Both the position numbers and the translations under genes were made by a program. 5,231 nucleotides of DNA, from NCBI GenBank assembly GCA_937893785.1, contig CALCSP010000162.1:1-5231 (forward strand), in the 5' to 3' direction. The notes under the pieces are model-generated. The model saw only the letters and a list, made by a program, of their open reading frames with translations. It had not been told where the DNA came from and made no database searches. Shown here piece after piece: positions 1-4,987 of this stretch; the stretch's first letter is position 1; each line of letters begins with the position of its first letter. This DNA is from an uncultured Verrucomicrobiales bacterium. GTDB taxonomy: Bacteria; Verrucomicrobiota; Verrucomicrobiia; Verrucomicrobiales; DEV007.

Positions 1-1
1 A

Positions 2-241
2 AGAGACTTTGCCATCCTTGAGATCCGCCTGAGCCGTGCAGCCGCTCAATCAATGAACTGGCAACTGCTCACTTCCACCAACGGGGAAAGCTGGACAAAT
101 GCCGACACAACGATCACCCCGCTTGACAGCACAGGCATAGGCAACGGCATGGAAATGCGTCGCTACCGTGTTACGAACAGCATCCCAGATCCCGACGCGC
201 GCACTCGTCTATTCAAGATTGAAAGCAGATCGAGCAATTAA
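2..241 (+). CDS. C-terminal end of a probable secreted protein (partial, 5' end outside window)
   Basis: Frame 2 is open from the left edge to TAA at 239-241, giving the last 79 residues of a longer protein. The tail contains ILEIRLS, then a W-x-LL-TS-NGESW segment (residues about 20-31), and ends with an RRYRV ... TRLFKIES strand pair. This fits the C-terminal all-beta module found on many secreted Verrucomicrobiota proteins (pattern VE.S.DL.TW ... R...FFRL.V). The last ~60 residues of the 3197-4459 propeller protein show the same pattern, which supports the assignment. The N-terminal catalytic or binding domain is not in the window, so the actual function cannot be stated. The internal ATG at 53 is not a credible start, because the homologous strand begins upstream of it and the frame stays open to the edge. 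Confidence 0.7.
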   Translation, partial: RDFAILEIRLSRAAAQSMNWQLLTSTNGESWTNADTTITPLDSTGIGNGMEMRRYRVTNSIPDPDARTRLFKIESRSSN

Positions 242-285
242 TCAGCAAGGGTTCTCCTTAGGCAAACACCTCAATTCCCAGATTA

Positions 286-301
286 CCACTTAATCAAGTG
301 G
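286..301. terminator. 6-bp perfect hairpin between convergent genes, weak terminator candidate
   Basis: CCACTT (286-291), loop AATC (292-295) and AAGTGG (296-301) form a perfect stem between the stop of the left partial gene (241) and the stop of the Dabb gene (313), which converge here. Position suits a shared transcription end. On neither strand is the stem followed by a T run: on the plus strand it is followed by CGG and seven A, which on the minus strand is a T run before the stem. It is therefore not a canonical intrinsic terminator. The rest of 242-312 holds nothing else I can identify. Confidence 0.3.
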
Positions 302-312
302 CGGAAAAAAAT

Positions 313-1035
313 CTAGGCATCTATAGGAATAAAATCCATTGCGTTCCCTCCCGCAAGTCTAGGAATAATTTTGCGGACCAACTTTCTGTGCTCGGGGTGC
401 TGATCGTAGATAAGCAAATCCTCTTTTTTATCAAAGACAGAGATCTGGCCGTATTGAAAACCCCTATGCCACCGCGCCTCGTTTTTCCCCACCAATAATT
501 CTTTAAGGACTGAAATCTTTCCTTTGAGATCGGCAAGTTCATTCATCAGTTCAGCAATTTCATCATCAGAAACGCCCGCCTTGAATTTAAAGTTGAAGGC
601 ATGAATGAAGTGCCCCTTATAACTCGTTGCGCCGAGTTCAGTACCCAGCTTACCAAGCGGAAAAAAATCCATGCCATTTCCAATCTCCAGTCTCGGAAGA
701 ATTTTTCTTACCAGCTTCTCATGCTCGGGATGTTTCTCGTAAGTCATGAGATCCTCTTTTTTATCAAAGACGGCAATCTCACCATACTGAAATCCATGTG
801 TTCTCTTAGCGATATTTTTACCTATAAAGAACTCCTTAAGAACGGGAATTTTTTCTTTTAAAGCAGCCAACTCCCTCATCAAAGTTGCGATTTCCTCATC
901 TGGAACACCTCGTTTGAATTTAAAATTGAACCCATGGATGAATGGTTTTTTTACAGTGCTCTCAGCATAGACCGCGTTCTTGAGCCCAAGTGCTGTTAAA
1001 CCGCTTATCTTTACAAATTGTCTTCTGGATTTCAT
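313..1035 (-). CDS. Tat-exported protein with two tandem Dabb (stress-responsive alpha/beta-barrel) domains
   Basis: The 240-residue product opens with MKSRRQFVK, a twin-arginine (SRRxFxK) signal, followed by a short apolar stretch and a possible cleavage after AVYA (residue 24), so it is predicted to be periplasmic or envelope-located. Two Dabb domains follow, at residues 30-127 and 141-238, joined by a 13-residue linker. Each has the family order: FIHxFNFKFK first strand, a helix with D-EIA-LM-EL--LK, GKN, HGFQYG or RGFQYG, VFDKKEDL--Y--HPEH-KLVRKI-PRL. By hand alignment the domains share 66 of 98 residues without gaps. Dabb proteins usually have one ~100-residue unit and dimerise, so the fusion may supply both halves. 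Plant relatives include stress proteins and olivetolic acid cyclase, but bacterial exported forms have no settled activity. The ATG at 1035 is preferred to the in-frame GTG at 1053, because it places the Tat motif at the N-terminus. No clear Shine-Dalgarno is seen for either. Sampled GC (33-48% in four 60-base rows) is below marC. Confidence 0.85.
   Translation of the reverse strand: MKSRRQFVKISGLTALGLKNAVYAESTVKKPFIHGFNFKFKRGVPDEEIATLMRELAALKEKIPVLKEFFIGKNIAKRTHGFQYGEIAVFDKKEDLMTYEKHPEHEKLVRKILPRLEIGNGMDFFPLGKLGTELGATSYKGHFIHAFNFKFKAGVSDDEIAELMNELADLKGKISVLKELLVGKNEARWHRGFQYGQISVFDKKEDLLIYDQHPEHRKLVRKIIPRLAGGNAMDFIPIDA
322..948 (-). repeat. Internal tandem duplication of the Dabb-coding unit
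   Basis: Two 294-base units, 655-948 (domain 1) and 322-615 (domain 2), recur at a fixed offset of 333 bases (111 codons) with no indel. The longest identical run I noticed is 21 bases, at 418-438 and 751-771, encoding FDKKEDL. Protein identity is about 67%, so the copy event is fairly recent compared with the age of the fold, or the copies are held similar by selection or conversion. Confidence 0.85.
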
Positions 1036-1128
1036 TGTTTTAAAGGATCGCACTTACTAAATTTCAAGAAGCTTATCAGGTTTTTGACTAAGGTATTCTC
1101 GTTGCTGAAAATAGACAAGGCTCAGAAA

Positions 1129-1168
1129 TGAACAGTATTGTTTGATTGTCCGCATTCAAAGCTGTTCA
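1129..1168. repeat. 7-bp inverted repeat at the 3' end of the marC-family gene
   Basis: TGAACAG (1129-1135) and CTGTTCA (1162-1168) are exact inverted copies separated by 26 bases. The right arm covers the minus-strand TGA stop (1166-1168). In the minus-strand mRNA this could close a stem whose 3' arm is followed by UUUCU, which is weakly terminator-like, but the 26-nt loop is large. It could equally be chance. The rest of the 130-base gap down to the Dabb gene (1036-1165) is A/T-rich and presumably contains that gene's promoter. I see no strong one. Confidence 0.25.
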
Positions 1169-1750
1169 CTGCCCTGTATATACCTGTATACCATTGAGTA
1201 TCATTTGAATGGAAATCAGGATTAGGAGCATACCCATTAACTTCACTGCCGCCCTTAATCCACGCTTGCCGATAATCCGCATAATCCGGTTGGAAGCCAG
1301 TAAGAAAGCCGCGGTAACTGCCCAGGCAGCAGCAAGGGCAGCCATCCACGTACCCATGCGTCCCGGCTCACGGCTTGCCATCAGTATCAACGCGGCAATC
1401 GCCGAGGGACCTGCAATGAATGGTATGGCCAAAGGAACGATAAACGGATCCTCCCTCTCGGTATCCGTTCGCAGACCATGCTGGGGAAATACCATATTAA
1501 TGGCAATTAGAAACAACACCACTCCTCCCCCAATACTGATGGCCGGCTTTTCAAGACCAAGAATAGAGAGGATATGATTGCCGAGGAAAAGAAATGTCGT
1601 CAATATCCCGAGGGCGATAAAGAGCTCCCTCACCATCACCCGGTGCCGACTTTCCTCAGGAATCCCGGAAAGCACTGAGTGAAAAAGCGGAATGTTGCCC
1701 AGCGGATCCATTATAATGACGAGCATTAATACTGCCGACCAGAAATCCAT
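1166..1750 (-). CDS. MarC/YhgN-family (UPF0056) integral membrane protein
   Basis: This 194-residue protein closely follows the E. coli YhgN pattern. It has MDPLGNIPLF (residues 14-23) in the first membrane segment, a VRELFIAL helix, SIGGGVVLFLIAI-M-F (about 72-88), EDPFIVPLAIP-IAGPSAIA (about 100-119) and RLMG-type KLMGMLLILISIQMILNGI near the C-terminus. Hydrophobicity suggests six transmembrane segments (roughly 2-22, 42-66, 70-87, 103-125, 133-157, 165-187). The family sits in the inner membrane and its transport substrate is not established. The name MarC comes from the mar locus, but a role in antibiotic resistance is not supported. The ATG at 1750 was chosen because it puts the first membrane segment at the N-terminus as in YhgN (197 residues). 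An in-frame ATG at 1789 would add 13 mostly apolar residues and leave only 24 bases to the divergent gene. Neither start has a good ribosome-binding site. Confidence 0.88.
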   Translation of the reverse strand: MDFWSAVLMLVIIMDPLGNIPLFHSVLSGIPEESRHRVMVRELFIALGILTTFLFLGNHILSILGLEKPAISIGGGVVLFLIAINMVFPQHGLRTDTEREDPFIVPLAIPFIAGPSAIAALILMASREPGRMGTWMAALAAAWAVTAAFLLASNRIMRIIGKRGLRAAVKLMGMLLILISIQMILNGIQVYTGQ

Positions 1751-1813
1751 AACCTGCAATGTGAAGTAAATTGCAACAAAGACAAGCATCGCTTATGCCA
1801 TAGTCTGGCAGTC
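1751..1813. promoter_or_regulatory. Short divergent control region between the marC-family and DUF3445 genes
   Basis: Both genes must be driven from this 63-base gap (or 24 bases if the MarC protein starts at 1789). For the rightward gene the best sigma70-like pair I see is TTGCAA (1771-1776) and TATGCC (1794-1799), spaced 17 bases, with 4/6 and 3/6 consensus matches. It would start transcription only about 8 bases before the ATG at 1814. For the leftward gene no pair is convincing. The location is well supported, the exact elements are not. Confidence 0.35.
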
Positions 1814-2602
1814 ATGAACACGAGCCAACCACCATTTTGGGCAGGGTTGTTCCCTGACAGTGACTTCAATTTCAGTTTTGGCGTGCGTCCCGGTGATGCT
1901 CAGAACTTCTTCTCCGGATCGTCATCCCGTGATTCCGTAATTCAACAGCGTCAAAAGGCTTTACAGGAAGCACCGTCATGCCACCTTTTTGAGACTCGGG
2001 AAGCAGCCAAGGCAGTAGAGGAATGCGTTAGCTGGGCAGGGCTTAAAAAAGGTGGATGCCTAGAACTTGCATTACACTGGGAACCTGACTTCCTGATCCT
2101 TCTGCCTGAACCCGAGGGGCAATTTATTTTCAGATCCGGAGCAGTATGCTTCCCCTCCTCCTGGCGCCCTGAAGAAAAAATTGGCCTGCCTCTTCGTGCC
2201 ATTCATTCGCCCGTACCAACACTTAATGATAATCTTGGTTCCCAGATAGATAAATTCTTGAGCCGAATAAAACCGGGGAATTCCTGGCAGCGGTTTAACT
2301 GGGGAATTAGCGGATCACCTGCACTCAACCAGCACCCTAGGCTACAAAACCGGCAACTCAGCCACCCGCTAGATCCCCAACAAACATGGATACGCATTGA
2401 AAATCAGATCCTGCTCAGGCTACCGCTGTCAGGTGCCATCCTTTTTGGTATACGTCTCGTCAATGTTGAACTTACCACCATTAAGCAACACCCGGAATCC
2501 TGTTCCGGCCTTTTACGAGCCATCAAGACCATGCCCGCTAGCATCGCAAGCTACAAGAGCATCACGCCGGTCCGAGAAGACCTGCTGGAGTATTTAGCGT
2601 AA
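1814..2602 (+). CDS. DUF3445 protein, heme-dependent oxidative N-demethylase family
   Basis: This 262-residue cytoplasmic protein carries the DUF3445 signature along its full length: FSFGVRPGD near residue 20-28, a QRQKAL--AP segment, CFPSSWRPEEKIG-PL with IHSPVP (112-135), RFNWGI (160-165), then RIENQILLRLP (194-204) with GAILFGIR (207-214), and a terminal SYK (246-248). The best-studied member, the alpha subunit of heme-dependent oxidative N-demethylase (dimethylamine monooxygenase), binds heme in a PAS-like fold and needs electron-transfer partner subunits. No partner gene is visible here, so this may act with a partner encoded elsewhere or have another substrate. Its length and complete motif order argue against truncation. 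The ATG at 1814 is preceded by GGCAGTC, not a good Shine-Dalgarno. The gene is divergent from the marC-family gene and ends only 32 bases from the convergent GNAT gene, with no hairpin terminator in that gap. Confidence 0.8.
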   Translation: MNTSQPPFWAGLFPDSDFNFSFGVRPGDAQNFFSGSSSRDSVIQQRQKALQEAPSCHLFETREAAKAVEECVSWAGLKKGGCLELALHWEPDFLILLPEPEGQFIFRSGAVCFPSSWRPEEKIGLPLRAIHSPVPTLNDNLGSQIDKFLSRIKPGNSWQRFNWGISGSPALNQHPRLQNRQLSHPLDPQQTWIRIENQILLRLPLSGAILFGIRLVNVELTTIKQHPESCSGLLRAIKTMPASIASYKSITPVREDLLEYLA

Positions 2603-2634
2603 TCCCCATCGAGAAATGACAACAGCCGGGCTCA

Positions 2635-3087
2635 TTACCTGGGCAGTTCATTCCTATGCCCCGAACGAACCATCTTGAGGTGAGGTATTTCTGCCTCTAG
2701 AAATTCGTCTCCCTCCACTCGATACCCCAAGTTCATGTAGAATCCCGCTGACGAACTCTGCGAATGCAAGTAGGTGTGCCAAATACCTTCCTGCTCAGCC
2801 TGACGGTGTAATTCATGCATAATGGCCGTACCCACTCCGTTTCCACGCCACCCTCCAATCACGGCAATTCTTCCAACTTTACCATTATCGGCAATGCGCC
2901 CTGCCCCAATAGGAATACCTTCCATATCCTCTGCGATGACATGCAGACATTCACCATCCTTACCATCACGTTCTACCAAAATATCCACGCCCTGCTCTTC
3001 GATGAATACCTCACCACGAACCCCAAGCAAGCCTGCGCAATCAGTGTCCCATTGCGCCTTTCTAACACTCCAAATGCGCCCTTCCAT
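2635..3087 (-). CDS. GNAT-family N-acetyltransferase, YjcF-like
   Basis: This 150-residue cytoplasmic enzyme is predicted to move an acetyl group from acetyl-CoA to an unknown amine. It resembles Bacillus YjcF and, less closely, ElaA. It has VRGEVFIEEQGV (residues 23-34), the strand GAGRI (61-65), motif A RIAVIGGWRGNGVG (73-86) with the R/Q-x-x-G-x-G acetyl-CoA pyrophosphate loop, LHSQSSSAGFY (107-117), LGYRV and EAEIPHLKM (131-139). The Y/F117 region is the usual position of the general-acid tyrosine in GNATs. The start at ATG 3087 is preferred to the in-frame TTG at 3123, because that TTG is the first three bases of a good -35 element and the family N-terminus aligns from about residue 4. 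The gene is convergent with the DUF3445 gene and divergent from the propeller gene, so it is probably a single-gene transcript. Confidence 0.87.
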   Translation of the reverse strand: MEGRIWSVRKAQWDTDCAGLLGVRGEVFIEEQGVDILVERDGKDGECLHVIAEDMEGIPIGAGRIADNGKVGRIAVIGGWRGNGVGTAIMHELHRQAEQEGIWHTYLHSQSSSAGFYMNLGYRVEGDEFLEAEIPHLKMVRSGHRNELPR

Positions 3088-3094
3088 AAAATCA

Positions 3095-3123
3095 ATTATG
3101 TCAGCATAACTGATGATGCTCAA
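3095..3123 (-). promoter_or_regulatory. Sigma70-type promoter for the YjcF-like GNAT gene, predicted leaderless mRNA
   Basis: On the minus strand TTGAGC (3123-3118, 4/6 match to TTGACA) is followed, after exactly 17 bases, by CATAAT (3100-3095, 5/6 match to TATAAT). Seven bases separate the -10 box from the ATG at 3087, so transcription would begin at or within a base or two of the start codon. No Shine-Dalgarno is present upstream, which agrees with leaderless translation. Confidence 0.5.
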
Positions 3124-3140
3124 GCAAACAGAAAGGATAC

Positions 3141-3196
3141 AACCTTTAAATAGCCATCAATAAACTGTAAGGTTCTAACCGAATAATTAAAGGTTC
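3141..3196 (+). promoter_or_regulatory. Three AAGGTT-type boxes upstream of the propeller operon
   Basis: AACCTT (3141-3146, inverted), AAGGTTC (3169-3175) and AAGGTTC (3190-3196) occur in the A/T-rich gap before the ATG at 3197. The two direct copies are 21 bases apart, about two helical turns. A -10-like AATAAT lies at 3182-3187 between them, with no recognisable -35. The last copy also supplies the AAAGG that may act as a closely spaced ribosome-binding site (3189-3193). An operator is possible, but so is chance in a low-complexity stretch. Confidence 0.22.
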
Positions 3197-4459
3197 ATGA
3201 ATACGCGCATCATATTGCCCATTATGGCTCTGCTAGCTTTTGAGCTCCATTGTGCCAATGCCGGAAAAATGATTTTTACCGATCGGGGTGCCAGGCTTGT
3301 CAGAATAGCCAATCTGGACGGATCCGGGCTGCAAACCCTGATTTCTTCAGCGGGCTCGAACATTCGTGGCATAGCCATCGATATACCTAGCAATAACCTA
3401 TTCTATGCTGATAATGGTGCAGATATTATATACCGGGCACGCCTTGATGGCTCTCAAAGAGAAGCCATCGTCACTTCCGGGCTAGGTTTCCCTGCCGACC
3501 TTGCTCTGGATCATGCTGCCGGTCACATCTACTGGTGCGATCGTAATAACAACCGGATCGAAAGGGCGAATTATGACGGTAGCAACCGCCTTACCTTGAT
3601 CTCAACCATTCAGCCCTATTATCTGGATCTTGACACCTTGAACCGGAAAATCTACTGGGGTGACTTCTCGGGTGGCAACATTCTCCGAGCTGACCTTCCC
3701 GATGGAACAAATATCCAAACCATTGTGAGTGGGCTTGTTCAGACACGTGGCGTCAAGGTAGATTCTCATGGTGGCTACATTTACTGGTGTGACCGCAATG
3801 CTCATAAATTACAACGCCGCCCACTTAAGAGCGGGCCAATCGAGGATATCTACACCGGTCTTGATACCCCACACGGCATGACACTCGATATTCCTGCGGG
3901 TAAAGTATACTGGGCAGACACCGGGACAAATAATGTTGCTGGAAGCAAGGGAGGCATGGCAATCAACCGCGGAAGTATGGATGGCCGACAACCTCATGAG
4001 GTAATCGCGAGGGTCAACCAACCATGGGATATAACCCTCGATACCCGCGTTGCCAGCTATGCCCAATGGATACAAAGACACTTCGATGCAAGCTCCATCC
4101 CTTCTTTATCAAGGCCAAACGCAAATCCCGATCGTGACGATCATAGCAACCTGATGGAATATTTTTCAGGACTTAATCCACTGACTCATGAGAGTGTTAC
4201 TTTAACCAATTACACGAGGCAAAAGGGGGAACTAATTTTCAAGCACCGGCAAACACTCTCTCCGATTACCGATATTATTGCCACTGTTGAAGTTTCGCCT
4301 GACATGAAAACTTGGGATTCCGGGCCATCCTTTACCGAAATCGTTGAAACAAAACAAGATTACCAGAGCATGAGTGTTGTCCATAGGCTCAAGCAGGAAG
4401 GTGGTCATCAAAAGAAATTTTTCTTCACGCGCCTCAAAATCGACTTACTTGCACGATGA
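3197..4459 (+). CDS. Secreted six-bladed YWTD-type beta-propeller protein with Verrucomicrobiota-type C-terminal module
   Basis: The 420-residue product starts with an apolar signal peptide with likely cleavage after CANA (residue 22). Six blades follow, marked by the LDL-receptor YWTD-like strands MIFTD (25-29), LFYAD (68-72), IYWCD (111-115), IYWGD (152-156), IYWCD (195-199) and VYWAD (237-241), spaced 41-43 residues, each followed by an R-x-x-x-DG turn and a P/G--LALD-like strand. This gives one complete six-blade propeller (about 24-282). Blade six carries an extra ~9 residues after VYWAD, rich in G, N and S. Residues 288-330 hold a degenerate calcium-loop-like PNANPDRDDHSNLMEYFSG linker, and 335-415 form the beta-rich tail seen also at 2-241. 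Such propellers generally bind proteins or glycans. No catalytic site is visible, so a binding role outside the cytoplasm is inferred. AAAGG (3189-3193) lies 3 bases before the ATG. The stop overlaps the next start (ATGA). Confidence 0.85.
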   Translation: MNTRIILPIMALLAFELHCANAGKMIFTDRGARLVRIANLDGSGLQTLISSAGSNIRGIAIDIPSNNLFYADNGADIIYRARLDGSQREAIVTSGLGFPADLALDHAAGHIYWCDRNNNRIERANYDGSNRLTLISTIQPYYLDLDTLNRKIYWGDFSGGNILRADLPDGTNIQTIVSGLVQTRGVKVDSHGGYIYWCDRNAHKLQRRPLKSGPIEDIYTGLDTPHGMTLDIPAGKVYWADTGTNNVAGSKGGMAINRGSMDGRQPHEVIARVNQPWDITLDTRVASYAQWIQRHFDASSIPSLSRPNANPDRDDHSNLMEYFSGLNPLTHESVTLTNYTRQKGELIFKHRQTLSPITDIIATVEVSPDMKTWDSGPSFTEIVETKQDYQSMSVVHRLKQEGGHQKKFFFTRLKIDLLAR

Positions 4460-4938
4460 AACTTCGCCACGCTACAAACGACGATTCTCCTGCACTGATT
4501 GCACTGATCGATAAAGTATACCGGGAATACGGCGAGGTAATGCACACAGCCGGCGCTGACAGTGATTTGCTCGCAATTGAAGCGCGCTATAACGAAAAGG
4601 GAGGGGATTTCATCGTAATGGAAAACGCAGCACACCATATTGTCGGCTGTCATGCCACTCTGCCCATTGATACCGAGAATGGTCTCCTGACTTTCCGGCG
4701 CTTGTATCTCGAAAAATCCCTTCGTGGTAGTGGACATGGAAAAAGGCTGATGGACTGGGCTCTCACATGGGCCCGTGAATCGGGATATCGCAGGGTAGAA
4801 TTCTGGTCAGACACCCGATTTACGGCAGCACACCGGTTCTTTTTAAACTATGGCTTTAAACAAACCGGGAAAATTCGCGACATGGATGACGGAGCCCTTC
4901 CCTATTCCGAATATTTCTTCTGCATGGATATTTCATGA
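4456..4938 (+). CDS. GNAT-family N-acetyltransferase
   Basis: This 160-residue protein begins MKLRHATNDD, the usual first strand of a GNAT fold, and continues with GGDFIVMEN (49-57), IVGCHATLP (62-70), the strand RRLYLEKSLRGSGHGKRLM (81-99) with the R-G-S-G-H-G acetyl-CoA loop, YRRVEFWSDTRF (111-122) and AAHRFFLNYGF (124-134), which includes the late helix/strand found in small-molecule and protein acetyltransferases. The ending SEYFFCMDI is a typical last strand. The substrate cannot be read from sequence. It differs from the YjcF-like GNAT at 2635-3087 beyond the shared fold, so the two are not a recent duplication. Its ATG overlaps the propeller stop by 4 bases, which implies translational coupling and one transcript. 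The enzyme has no signal peptide, so it acts in the cytoplasm although its partner gene encodes an exported protein. Confidence 0.87.
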   Translation: MKLRHATNDDSPALIALIDKVYREYGEVMHTAGADSDLLAIEARYNEKGGDFIVMENAAHHIVGCHATLPIDTENGLLTFRRLYLEKSLRGSGHGKRLMDWALTWARESGYRRVEFWSDTRFTAAHRFFLNYGFKQTGKIRDMDDGALPYSEYFFCMDIS

Positions 4939-4987
4939 CGAAAAAACCGAACTGCTGCACCTGCAAAACTAAAACTTCCGCTAATCC

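Noticed and set aside
298..861. Two rightward open frames (298-498 and 601-861) with similar translations that look like a repeated small-protein pair
   Set aside because: They are antisense to the two Dabb units, and their similarity is fully explained by that duplication.
1090..1118. Minus-strand TTGTCT, 17 bases, TACCTT as a promoter for the Dabb gene
   Set aside because: Spacing is ideal but the hexamers match consensus at only 4/6 and 3/6, too weak in an A/T-rich gap to list as a feature.
1209..1577. Long rightward open frame of 122 codons
   Set aside because: It lies wholly antisense to the MarC-family gene. Its composition (rich in Ala, Ile, Arg and Pro) is what the opposite strand of membrane-protein codons gives, and it has no recognisable domain.
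1166..1750. Reading the MarC-family gene as an antibiotic-resistance determinant
   Set aside because: The family name is historical, the sequence is closer to YhgN, and no resistance activity is established.
3088..3123. TTG-initiated extension of the YjcF-like GNAT protein by 12 residues
   Set aside because: The TTG is the start of a -35 box, the extension has no counterpart in the family, and an ATG follows directly after the promoter.
3132..3147. AAAGG ... CCTTT hairpin in the gap before the propeller gene as a terminator
   Set aside because: The stem is only 5 bp and A/T-rich with no T run after it, and it lies between divergent starts, where no terminator is expected.
4408..4737. Leftward open frame of 109 codons across the propeller-GNAT junction
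   Set aside because: It is antisense to two well-supported genes and has no family resemblance.
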